Of a DNA stretch of 64,000 bases, positions 11,154 to 22,801 are shown one piece after another. Position 1 is the stretch's first letter. Each line of letters opens with the position of its first letter. Made by a program: the position numbers and the translations under genes. Below the pieces are notes generated by a model. It worked only from the letters and a program-made list of their open reading frames with translations, was not told the DNA's origin and did no database searches. This DNA comes from Nymphaea colorata (Eukaryota > Streptophyta > Magnoliopsida > Nymphaeales > Nymphaeaceae), in contig NC_045147.1 of the NCBI RefSeq assembly GCF_008831285.2, positions 2,874,001 through 2,938,000 on the forward strand, in the 5' to 3' direction.

Positions 11154-11454
11154 TGTACAGACAGAAGAAAATCGATCAAGAACTCGATTCACGTGGTTCA
11201 GCCTACATGCACGTGAAGGAAAGGAGCAAAATTATATTCAGAGTTCACTGCATACGAGCGCAAGGCTGCATAACAATATGGAGGTCGAAGAAAGCAGCCA
11301 AGAGATAGTTACCAGAAAGAAAAAAAAAAAAAAAAAAAATAAATAAATAAATAAATAAAACACTAATCCCACGTCCCAGCAACTGCTCACCATGATACAT
11401 AGAGCCTTATAAATTATGTGGACACCCAACCTCCTAAAGAAGCACTCTTTAACA
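11154..11454 (-). repeat. LTR (TG...CA) inserted in the LINE
   Basis: On the minus strand it starts TGTTAAAGAGTGC at 11454, right after the polypurine tract CTCGAGGGGAG, and ends CTGTCTGTACA at 11154. A preceding polypurine tract means this is a 3' LTR. It contains an A-run followed by AAATA repeats on the + strand (11318-11360). No partner LTR is found nearby, so the element is truncated. Confidence 0.75.
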
Positions 11455-11520
11455 CTCCCCTCGAGTGGGGCATGTATATCAAAACATTACCACTTGCTTA
11501 GTGCTTGACTAAGTTCAACT
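11455..11520 (-). mobile_element. 3' stub of an LTR retrotransposon internal region
   Basis: On the minus strand it reads VELSQALSKW then a stop then CFDIHAPLEG, leading into the polypurine tract. This resembles the last residues of copia pol (FDIYAPT-type ending). Only this short stub remains before LINE sequence resumes. Confidence 0.55.
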
Positions 11521-12545
11521 TTAGTCACACCTCTTATATAAATTGTCTGCGGAATGGTTGTCGAATCTTCTTAGGCCGAGGCAACAAGTTTTTTGCATAG
11601 ATTGCCTTTGCCTTGTTGTGAGGTTCATCTATTGCAATATGCGATTATCTTCTCATATTCGAGGAGGCTTCTCCTCATCAATTGTCTATCACTTCTATAT
11701 TATTTGACATTTTTTCCTTTGCTTTTGGCCCGCATTTTAATGAAGCAAAAAGTGTCCCCTACATGTTAATGCTGATGATAACTTGCGATGGCCAGTATCC
11801 AAGCTTGTTCTTGTCTTTTTACTTCATATTTGGGTTTACCACTTCAAGCAAAGTGAACTAGCATTTCTATTTAGGCCCCTATTGTGGATGTAGTCCTACA
11901 ACACCTTTCTTCATGGAAAAACATGTATTTACCTTTGGCTGGTAGACTACTCTAATTTCTCATGTGTTGGCTACGATCCGCAGCTACCTTTTATCATTAA
12001 CTCCAATTTGAATAAGGGTGGAATTGCAATTGCAATTAAACAAGTTATTGTGAAAGTTTTTATGGAGCATATTCCTCGAAAACAAAAAACATCTTGTTAG
12101 TTGGAATGTGGTAACATGCTCTCAGGATAAAGGCGGTTTTGGTATTCCAAATCTTAAATGAAGGGATATATCCTTTATTCTCAAATAGGTGGTCAGCATG
12201 GTGGAGGTGAATTCTCTTTGGGCATCTATCCTTAAGAGTGGAATACCATATTAATTTTGATACATATAATGTCACTACAAACATCCAATTGACCAAGATT
12301 GCACCTCATTAGGTCTTTGATATCTATTTGTAAGGGTTCATCCCTTCTCTTCCAATAGGACTCTACCATTCCTTTCCTCCATTTTAAGCACGATCAGCAT
12401 GGTTTCATCTCTATTCTTCATGTTTACCACTCATTACAGCCTCCTGCAGGAGCAGCTAATTGATTCCCTCAAATGAGTTGTGGCCAGCGAGTTCTATTCC
12501 CAGGGTCAAGAGATTCTCATGTTTAATTCCTCATAATGTCATACA
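11521..12545 (+). pseudogene. LINE reverse transcriptase C-terminal region
   Basis: After the LTR insertion the LINE continues. A degraded FADD region lies near 11780 (NADDN). It is followed by SSKVN, the KTCIYLWLVD-like block near 11920 in one frame and LPLAGRLL in another (the usual W-LSLAGR motif), and a GGFGIPNLK-like block near 12130. Stops are frequent. It ends at IPHNVIQT, directly continued after the 12551-18756 copia insertion. Confidence 0.75.
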
Positions 12546-12550
12546 AACAC
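12546..12550. other. target site duplication AACAC, left copy
   Basis: AACAC ends at 12550 and recurs at 18757-18761. Confidence 0.9.
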
Positions 12551-13014
12551 TATAAGGATCATTTGGTGGGCCGGCATATGTCTATGAGGAATTTCAGACA
12601 TTATGGCTGTCTTAATGTAAATATTTGCTTAAGTGATTGCATTTTGGGATATTACGTCATTTTATATGGTATGGGGTAATTTTGTAATGTATAGATACAT
12701 GTACGCAATTATGGACTCTTTGATGAGTTGAATCTATAATTGCCCATAATATAAAATGGTAGTGGTCCCTGGGGTCGTGCGAATGGTTGCCAGAAACGTT
12801 GGTTTTTAGGGTTGTCTCTTCTCCATCTGAGACAGACCTCACATGCGCCGCAAAGACCCTGGAAGATCCTACTGCAATCCGATCGTTCATTTGTTCAGAT
12901 GGATTCAAATACGGTTCCGCTACGGTTACAGTTTTATTTCAATAATTTAGCATGAACATGATCCTATTTAGGGCATATTCATTTTTGTATATGCATGTGG
13001 AAAATCTCTTATCA
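12551..13014 (+). repeat. 5' LTR of the 6.2-kb copia
   Basis: Begins TATAAGGATCATTTGG and ends CTCTTATCA. It aligns without gaps to 18293-18756. The start is TA instead of the canonical TG, in both copies. Confidence 0.95.
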
Positions 13015-13016
13015 AT

Positions 13017-13032
13017 TGGTATCAGAGTCGTG
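13017..13032 (+). other. primer binding site (initiator tRNA-Met type)
   Basis: TGGTATCAGAGTCGTG follows the 5' LTR by two bases. Confidence 0.88.
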
Positions 13033-13039
13033 TGTTCAT

Positions 13040-15230
13040 TGTTAAATCATTGATTTTTTAGTGAATTTTTTGTGCGTTCTTCCCTTTTTCAGTTTTTCCC
13101 TTTTCTTCGATTCTCTCCGATGTTCTACATTGAAGGATGGAGAGGGCACTGTGCGTCTGTCCCTTGCTCTGTTGCACATCAGGCATTTTACGCCTGCTTC
13201 CGGTGCTCTGCAACACCAAAAAAAAAAAAAAATTGGGCGTGGGGCGAGCAACGAAAGCCATCGGGCTTCCGTTGCAACCACCTGAGGACACAAGAGGAAC
13301 GGGGAAGGGGACGACCGGATGGGCGGGCGACGGTCGCCGTTAGGAGACGGCGGGCCTCGGGCCGTGGTGACGCAACCCCGCCGGCGGCGACCCACGCTGT
13401 TGGGTGGCCTATCGGTGCCCTCCTCGCCTCTGTTGCATCCGTACAAATAGAAAGAAGGGGCAGAAATGAGGAAGAATGGTGGACGACCGAAATCTGCCAT
13501 TTAGGCAGGCGTTGGCCGGCCGTTAGGCAACGGACGACCTCCCGCCATCCTGGCGCGGACCCGCCGCTGGCCACCCACGCTGTTGGGTGGCTTGCCGGTG
13601 GTTTTTTCTCGCTGCCGTTACAGCCGCCCAAACCAAGAAAGGGGGTAGATTTGCAAACAGGACGGAGGAGGCCGAGATCCGGTCGTTTTTTGGGCTGGCG
13701 ACGGCCGGCGGTCACGGTGGGCGATGGCCGGCTGTCCTGGTGCGACCTGCCGGCGGTCACGGTGGGCGACGGCCGGCAGTCCCGGCGCGACCTGTCGACG
13801 GCCACCCACGCTGTTGGGTGGCCTGCCGGTGGGTGGAGCAGCAGCGTGCGAACTGCCCGTGGGCAAACGGTCGGACCCGGGTCGGGTCATGGCAAACCTG
13901 ACCCGGATCCAAAAGGATTTTTAAAAAAAATATCATTTTGCAGCCCGCCCGCTGAAGTTAAAATTTTTGGATCTGGGTCGGGTCTTGTTGAACCCGACTC
14001 GTATCCATCCGGTTTAAGAATGCGGATCCGGGTCAGGTCATGTCGGACCGACCCGTATCCATTCGGTTTGCATTTTGGATTGGTTTCGGGTCGAGTTGCG
14101 TCTGACCCGACTGTATCCATACGGTTCTTTCGGATCTGTTTCGGGTAATGTCGGACCCACCCCGTATCCATAAGTTTTGAATTTTGAAAATTCAGTTTTC
14201 GGTCTGGATTGGGTCAGGTCGGACCCGACCCGTATCCATTCGATTTAAACTTTGTAAAACGGTTCTCTTTTAAAACCGATTCTGAAGAGAATCAAACCGG
14301 TTCGTTCGGTTTAGGACCAATTCTACTCGATTCAGAACCGGTTCGTGCTTTTTGGAACCGATTCAGTTCAAGTTTAAAACGGTTCAGACTCAGACCGGTT
14401 CAGTTGATTTTCATATTGGTTCAGTTGATTTTTAAACTGGTTCAGTTGTTTTTCAGATCGGTTCAATTGATTTTCAAACTGGTTCATGCTTTTCAGAAGC
14501 GATTCAGTTGATTTTCAGACCGATTCAGGGCTTTTCAGATCGGTTCATTCAATTTCAGAACCGATTTTAATCATTTTTTCAACCGGTTCAGTGGGTTTTC
14601 AGAATCGATACGGTCTAATTTTGACCGGTTCATCCAATTTTTATACTGGTTCAGCCCTATTTAGGGATTTGTGAGTGTTTTAGTTGTGGTTTAAGAACGA
14701 TACGGGCCATTTTATGGCTGATTCAGTGGTTCTTGACCCACTTAAGCACAATTATGGTACCGGTTTATAAAATTTTGAACTCTTTTGGGCCTATTTCATT
14801 AAATCATTTGGTTTTGGATTCAATGTAATGCAATTTTGCGTGTGAATTTTAATATATGTATCATGCTTAGCATGTTATTAAAATTATAGGTGTACCATAA
14901 ATGAATATTTGGATTATGGATTGTTGTTTGGTCAGGTTTAAGTATATAGGGCAATGAATATGTGATAATTTTTTAGGTTTCCATGTAAATAGTGAGTCAA
15001 TTCAAAGATGGGCTCGTTATTGGACAGGGCTAATTATCTATATTCATTGTCGACCAAGAATACCACTTGCAATTAATATTTCAATCCAAAGATTGGATAT
15101 TAATGTTGCACCAGTACCTTGTGATGGGATTTGGGCCATTGTATCTAAATTCATTTATATTTGTTGTTTCATCTATGTACATGTATTGATTGTGAGTATG
15201 TTTGTTATTTTTTTTCTTTGTACAGGAGTT
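13040..15230 (+). repeat. GC-rich leader with several tandem repeat families
   Basis: This long untranslated leader is GC-rich at 13250-13900. It holds three copies of a block containing CCACCCACGCTGTTGGGTGG (near 13387, 13575 and 13803), each able to form a 7-bp-stem hairpin, and repeats of GGCGGTCACGGTGGGCGA near 13700-13770. At 13950-14250 a unit of about 65 bp carrying GACCCGTATCCATTCGG recurs four to five times. At 14330-14650 a unit of about 30 bp (GGTTCAGTTGATTTTC) recurs about ten times. A long open frame at 13072-14148 is explained by the GC-rich repeats; no domain is seen and I do not call it a gene. 14660-15230 is AT-rich without features. Confidence 0.8.
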
Positions 15231-15238
15231 CTGCTTCC

Positions 15239-15589
15239 ATGATATTTACAAATTTGAGTACTATTCCTGAGTTAAATGATTCGAATTTTAAAAGTAAGAA
15301 AAGAAAGACTGTTAAGGAAGTTGCAGTTGATCATTCATCCATTAAGAAACAAAAGAAGCATAAGGAAAGCAAATCAAGCTGCTTCTTTTGTAAGGGTGAA
15401 GGTCATATGAAGAAGAATTGTGCTAAGTTTCACGCATGGCGTAAAAGAAAAGATACACTTCTCACTTTAGTTTGTTCTGAGGTTAATTTAATTTCAGTAC
15501 CCACAAACACTTGGTGGGTAGATTCAGGTGATACTACTCACATTAAGTGTCTCTATGCAAAGCTGTCTAAATTGTCGAACGCCAAATGA
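15239..15589 (+). CDS. shortened gag-protease ORF of the 6.2-kb copia
   Basis: The ORF starts MIFTNLSTIPELNDSNFK, the usual beginning of this kind of copia gag. It then jumps in frame to a lysine-rich stretch, an intact zinc knuckle CFFCKGEGHMKKNC (C-x2-C-x4-H-x4-C) and the protease motif WWVDSGDTTHI. Nearly all of the capsid region is missing, and at 116 residues the product is far shorter than a normal gag. The internal deletion kept the frame. The ORF ends soon after protease begins, and the frame moves downstream. The protease D-S-G is present. Confidence 0.75.
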   Translation: MIFTNLSTIPELNDSNFKSKKRKTVKEVAVDHSSIKKQKKHKESKSSCFFCKGEGHMKKNCAKFHAWRKRKDTLLTLVCSEVNLISVPTNTWWVDSGDTTHIKCLYAKLSKLSNAK

Positions 15590-16110
15590 TGCTGAAAGAT
15601 TCATCTATGTAGGCGATTTCAAGAAGGCGAAGGATGAAGCCATAGCAGATTTTTGGTTATTGTTAAAGACTGGTTGTTACTTGAATTTGACAGAAACTTA
15701 TGTGGTACCGTCTTTTAGACGGAATTTGATTTCTAACTTCTCGTTGGACAAATTTGGTTATTATTGTTCATTTGGAGATAGTAAATTTAAGTTGCTTCTA
15801 CACTCAAATTTGATAGCCACTGGTTCTTTATCTGGTAGTGATAACCTCTATTTGTTTGATACGATTGTTTCATATCATGAAATCTTGCATGTTACGTTTA
15901 GTGGTACTAAAAGAAAATTAGCCAATGAGAATTCTGCTATGTTGTGGCATAGGCGATTAGGACATATCTCCGAAAAAAGGAATAAAAAGACTTATGTTGA
16001 GTGGAATTCTTCAGTCCCTTGATTTTGCAGACTTTAATGTTTGCATTGAAAGTATAAAGAGAAAACGAACAAACATTAAGGGGTTATAAGTTTTATAATC
16101 CAACCAGTAA
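15590..16110 (+). pseudogene. copia GAG-pre-integrase, integrase largely deleted
   Basis: The frame at 15528-16022 reads SFRRNLISNFSLDKFGYYCS (end of protease), then MLWHRRLGHISEKR (pre-integrase histidine motif). It stops shortly after. None of the three integrase core acidic motifs is found before reverse transcriptase begins, so the integrase core has been deleted. Confidence 0.8.
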
Positions 16111-16118
16111 ATCTTTCT

Positions 16119-17300
16119 TTGAAACTTGAAATGCTCATTTCTTTGATGATATTGAGTTTGGGGGAGGTGATTAGGTTAAACATATTGTCTTTAAAGAGAG
16201 ATGTGAGTCTACTCATACAGATGTTGAAAACAATAGTCAGATCTTTGTTCCTGCCATTGTCCCATCAACATATTCAGAAGAAGACAATGATGTTGGTCTC
16301 CCTACTGAAGAACAAACTCAACAACCTAAAGAAAATCAAGTAGAGGTATCACTGAGGAGATCCACTAGAGAGATGAGAAATACAATTTCAAATGATTTTG
16401 TCTATCTCCAAGAACATGATGTTGATATGGGCTTAATGAAATATGATCATATTAACTTCCAGCAAGCGATAAAGAGTTCTAAATCCCATAAGTGGATAGA
16501 TGCTATGAACGAGGAAAGAAAGTTCATGATGGATAATGACGTATGGGACATTGTTCCCTTGCCTAAAGGTGTAAAACTCATTGGTTGCAAATGGATTTTA
16601 AAACCAAGAGGGATTCATTAGAAAACATCTAATGGTATAAGGCACGTCTTGTTGCAAAGGGCTTTACTTAAAAGGAAGACATTGATTATACAAAGACTTT
16701 TTCTTCAGTTTCGACGAAAGACTCTTTCAGGACCAATGACACTTGTGGCTCATTTTGACTTAGAATTGCATCAGATGAATGTAAAGATAACGTTTCTAAA
16801 TGGAGACATTGATGAAACAATATATATGGTGCAACCAGACAACTTTATTTCAGAAGATGCAAAAAAAATGGTCTGCAAATTTAAGAAATTCATCTATGGG
16901 CAAAAGCAAGCTTCCTGTCAGTGGTATTATAAATTTTATCAAGTTATATTTTCATTTGGTTTTGAAACTAATATGGTTGATTAATGTGTATACCAAAAGT
17001 TTAGTGATGGTAAATTTATCTTTTTGGTTTTATATGTCGATGATATATTGCTGGCAAGTAATGATGTGGGCATATTGCATGAAACTAATAATTTTTGTCA
17101 ACAAAGTTTGACGTGAAGGATCTTGGTGATGCATCTTTTGTATTGAGGATCCAAATATTTTGAGATCGGTCTTGGGGTATTCTTAGATTATCACAAAAGG
17201 CCCACATTGATAAGGTGTTTCAGCGATATGGCATGAAGGATTGTAAACCAGGAGATACACCAGTTGCTAAATGAGACAAGTTTGGTCTCAAACAGTGCCC
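16119..17300 (+). pseudogene. copia reverse transcriptase
   Basis: The hinge reads RRSTREMRNTISNDF. It is followed by FQQAIKSSKSHKWIDAMNEE, WDIVPLPKGVKLIGCKWILK, then after a stop a degraded KARL block, NGDIDETIYMVQPDNF, KFIYGQKQASCQWYYKF and, in another frame near 17030-17060, LYVDDILLASND with the catalytic DD. Stops after GIH and MVD and several frameshifts make it non-functional. Confidence 0.88.
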
Positions 17301-17499
17301 TAAAAGTGAAATCGAATCTAAGGAAATGGAAAGGATTCCCTATTCGTCTGTTGTGGAAGCCTTATGTACGCTCAGGTTTGTACTCATCCAGATATTGCAT
17401 TTATCGTTGGAATATTAGGCAGATACTTATCCTAGTATGGATCATTGAAAAGTAGCCAAAAGGGTATCGAGGTACTTACAAAGAACAAAATGTTTTATG

Positions 17500-17880
17500 C
17501 TCACATACAATAAGTCAGATCAGTTGGAGATAATGGGGTATTCGGATTCTGACTTTGTTGGGTGCCAATAAAGTAGCATAACATATTATGAGGCATCCAA
17601 TCATGCCTTGTGGTTGCGGAATTTTGTCATGGGACTGCGCATTGTAAATGGTATAGAAAGACCACTAAAGTTATTGTGTGAAAATAATTCAGTAGTCATG
17701 TACTCTAATAACAACAACTGTTCGTCAAAGTCGAAGCATATCGACATTAAGTTTTTTTGCTGTTAAAGAGAGGATACAGAATGGTCAGGTGTCTTTAGAG
17801 CATATTGGGACAAACTCTATGATTACGGATCTGCTTATCAAGGGTTCATGAACATGTTGTTCATATGGGGGTGTTACCTT
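17500..17880 (+). pseudogene. copia RNase H remnant
   Basis: GYSDSDFVGCQ, LWLRNFVMGLRIVNG, LLCENNSVVMYSNN and SKHIDIKF give the RNase H order. The E block (normally AEAEY) is reduced to YEASNHA. Stops are present. The reading ends before the AT-rich 3' region. Confidence 0.8.
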
Positions 17881-18292
17881 TGGATGATGTGCTGGTTTAG
17901 TGAGAGTTTGTATTTTTTTTGCTCTTATGTATAAACACATATTCAATTTTCTGCAGAATAAAGTTTAAAGTTCTTTGGCTTCATTCTGTGTTTATGTTTT
18001 TGATCTCTATAAAGTTTTAAAATTGGACCAGTTGAGAATAGACATGTTGTAATCACATTACATGTAATTTTCATGCTATACATCAATATCAGATATATGT
18101 CATTGATTGTGTTAACATTTGTGATCTTCAGTTTAACTAATTTTTATATAGCGAAAGCCGCTTTGGTCTTGTGTTGATATGATCATAGACGAGATTGGTG
18201 AAAATGACGTTTAATAAGATAGCAGTTATGAGCTCTTAAGGTTTTATGTAATGTCTGAATATATAAAGACATATTTAGCCCAAGTGAGAAAT

Positions 18293-18756
18293 TATAAGGA
18301 TCATTTGGTGGGCCGGCATATGTCTATGAGGAATTTCAGATATTATGGCTGTCTTAATGTAAATATCCGCTTAAGTGTTTGCATTTTGGGATATTACGTC
18401 ATTTTATATGGTATGGGGTAATTTTGTAATGTATAGATACCTGTACGCAATTATGGACTCTTTGATGGGTTGAATTCATAATTGTCCATAATATAAAATG
18501 GTAGTGGTCTCTGGGGTCGTGCGAATGGTTGCTAGAAACGTTGGTTTCTAGGGTTGTCTCTTCCCCATCTGAGAGAGACCTCACGTGCACTGCAAAGACC
18601 CTGGAAGATCCTACTGCAATCCGATCGTCCATTTGTTCAGATGGATTCAGGTACGCTTCCGCTACAGTTATAGTTTTATTTCAATGATTTAACATGAACA
18701 TGATCCTGTTTATGGCATATTCGTTTTTGTATATGCATGAGGGAAATCTCCTATCA
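18293..18756 (+). repeat. 3' LTR of the 6.2-kb copia
   Basis: 464 bp, paired with 12551-13014. It is preceded by a purine-rich tract (AGCCCAAGTGAGAAAT) and followed by AACAC. Confidence 0.95.
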
Positions 18757-18761
18757 AACAC
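18757..18761. other. target site duplication AACAC, right copy
   Basis: Identical to 12546-12550. Confidence 0.9.
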
Positions 18762-19165
18762 AAGATAACTTGAACAGAAGAGAATTTAGCCTCCCAATTA
18801 GGTGTCATATTTGCCTTAACGATGCATAAGGTGGGGGTCATACTTTCTTGCTATGCCCTATGAGGCAGCATGTTTTCTTATCTACTTGGGCGACATCATC
18901 CCCAAGCGCAAGACCTAGTACGTTTACGTGATCTGATAATGGGGCCCAAGGAATTGAAATACAGTAAGCGATGGAAGTTGTTATGGCATGCTCGGTTTGG
19001 CAGATTTGGCAAACCAGAAATGACATTGCCCACAGGGAGAAACCTCTTTGCATCCAGGCTTTGTTCTGGAGAATTTTGTATGATGTGCGAATGATAGTGT
19101 CCCAACAACCCATCAAAGATTGTGCACTTCTCCAGTTGATCCCGGCTGTTTGTTCATTCTGAGAG
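18757..19165 (+). pseudogene. LINE zinc-binding and C-terminal region
   Basis: It continues the LINE after the copia insertion: NLNRREFSLPIRCHICLNDA, a stop, GGGHTFLLCP (the reverse-transcriptase zinc-binding C-x2-C...H...C block), and near 18971-19160 VWQIWQTRNDIAHREKP (the W-IW--RN motif found near the end of plant LINE ORF2). The frame changes once between the blocks. No poly-A tail is evident afterward. Confidence 0.8.
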
Positions 19166-19500
19166 TGTCAATGTCAGTTTGACTTTGATATTTTTGTTCA
19201 TATTTATCTTCTCTGCATGTACCGCAATTTTTGTCTTTTAATCAACACACAACAATTGTTTGGGAAAGTATCACTTGAGGACATTGTTATTCACAACATG
19301 ATTGATGGGTATCCCTCTTGCATTACATATATAAGAGTGGGTACCGGACCAGAAACTAGATGGGTTGTTGGGTATTCAGCCCATGATGGGCTGGCCTGGG
19401 CCAGCCTTTCAAACAACAAGCCAGTCTGGCACAAAGTAATTGCAGGGTTGGGCCGTCCCGGTCTTGGTATGGGGTCCTGTCCTGACTTGGCCTGATACAC
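19166..19500. other. no gene seen between LINE and palindrome
   Basis: The first part is AT-rich and may be LINE 3' untranslated sequence. From about 19330 it turns GC-rich with GGGCTGGCCTGGGCC-like palindromic patches. The overlapping open frames show no known domain. Confidence 0.5.
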
Positions 19501-19557
19501 AACTTTAATCACTAATTTCTTGGTATTTTTTATTTTGTTCTCTCTCTCTCTCTCTCT

Positions 19558-19623
<66 letters not shown>

Positions 19624-19680
19624 AGAGAGAGAGAGAGAGAGAACAAAATAAAAAATGCCAAGAAATTAGTGATTAAAGTT
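19501..19680. repeat. 180-bp near-perfect palindrome
   Basis: The 60 nt at 19501-19560 are the reverse complement of 19621-19680 with a single mismatch by eye. The arms are separated by 60 nt of TA repeats that are self-complementary. The arms include AACTTTAATCACTAATTTCT and a CT (respectively GA) microsatellite. The whole can form one long hairpin or cruciform. Confidence 0.97.
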
Positions 19681-19689
19681 GATATATAG

Positions 19690-19945
19690 GGTTACTATTT
19701 TTTCAATGAGAGCTATAAGCACAATATTGATTTTGATGACCACTTTGTTCATGTAAAGGTCGTTCAAACAAAAATCATGACGACTCCATATTTAACAATT
19801 AGTGACGATCAATCGGCTGATGTCTTCTGAAAGCTCTTGAAAAGGATCCACTTCATGATATTTGTCTCCAAGCTAGATCGTATTGTCACCCAGCTTATGG
19901 TTCCCAATTTGTGGCAGTTACCTCATAATAATTAGGTGCAGCTAA
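19690..19945 (+). pseudogene. small copia pol C-terminal remnant
   Basis: One frame reads DDHFVHVKVVQTKIMTTPYL, then ISDDQSADVF, a stop, KLLKRIHF and KLDRIV. This resembles the end of copia RNase H (DFHFVR...S-DQLADIFTK-L...F---KL). No LTR was recognised beside it. Confidence 0.55.
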
Positions 19946-22600
<2,655 letters not shown>

Positions 22601-22619
22601 AAGAAGATGCTAAGTAAAT

Positions 22620-22801
22620 GCAGATAATAAATGTCATTCTCGCAAACAGAGCGCTTTTGGAGCATGCGAAATGGGTATGGAGACCCTTGCTGTTCTGATG
22701 GCAGGTGTGTAGCAGGCTCCTGTCGAAGCTGCTTGGTATGGCATGGTTTCAATCGTGAGATGTGGAAGACAGGACGCATTGCTGAACCTTCTGGTAGTTG
22801 C
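22620..22801 (-). pseudogene. gypsy integrase C-terminus, distal part
   Basis: PEGSAMRPVFHISRLKPCHT is the typical HPVFHVS-LK motif at the end of plant gypsy integrases. It is followed by a variable stretch and RMLQKRSV, which could be the start of a chromodomain-like tail. Confidence 0.85.
22797..22801. other. target site duplication GTTGC, left copy
   Basis: GTTGC immediately precedes the solo LTR and recurs at 25779-25783. Confidence 0.9.

Larger units (their letters stand above)
12551..18756 (+). mobile_element. complete Ty1/copia retrotransposon, 6206 bp (inactive)
   Basis: Two 464-bp LTRs flank a primer binding site, a long GC-rich repeat-filled leader, a shortened gag-protease ORF, pre-integrase, a mostly deleted integrase, reverse transcriptase and RNase H. 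The 5-bp duplication AACAC flanks it. Removing the element and one AACAC restores the LINE reading IPHNVIQTQDNLNRREF. By eye the LTRs differ at about 31 of 464 positions, mostly transitions, so the insertion is not recent. With a commonly used plant rate of about 1.3e-8 per site per year this would be a few million years, but the rate is an assumption. Confidence 0.95.

Noticed and set aside
13072-14148. A 358-codon open frame, long for this window
   Set aside because: It lies in a GC-rich leader made of tandem repeats, overlaps long open frames on the other strand, and translates to repeated low-complexity peptides with no domain.
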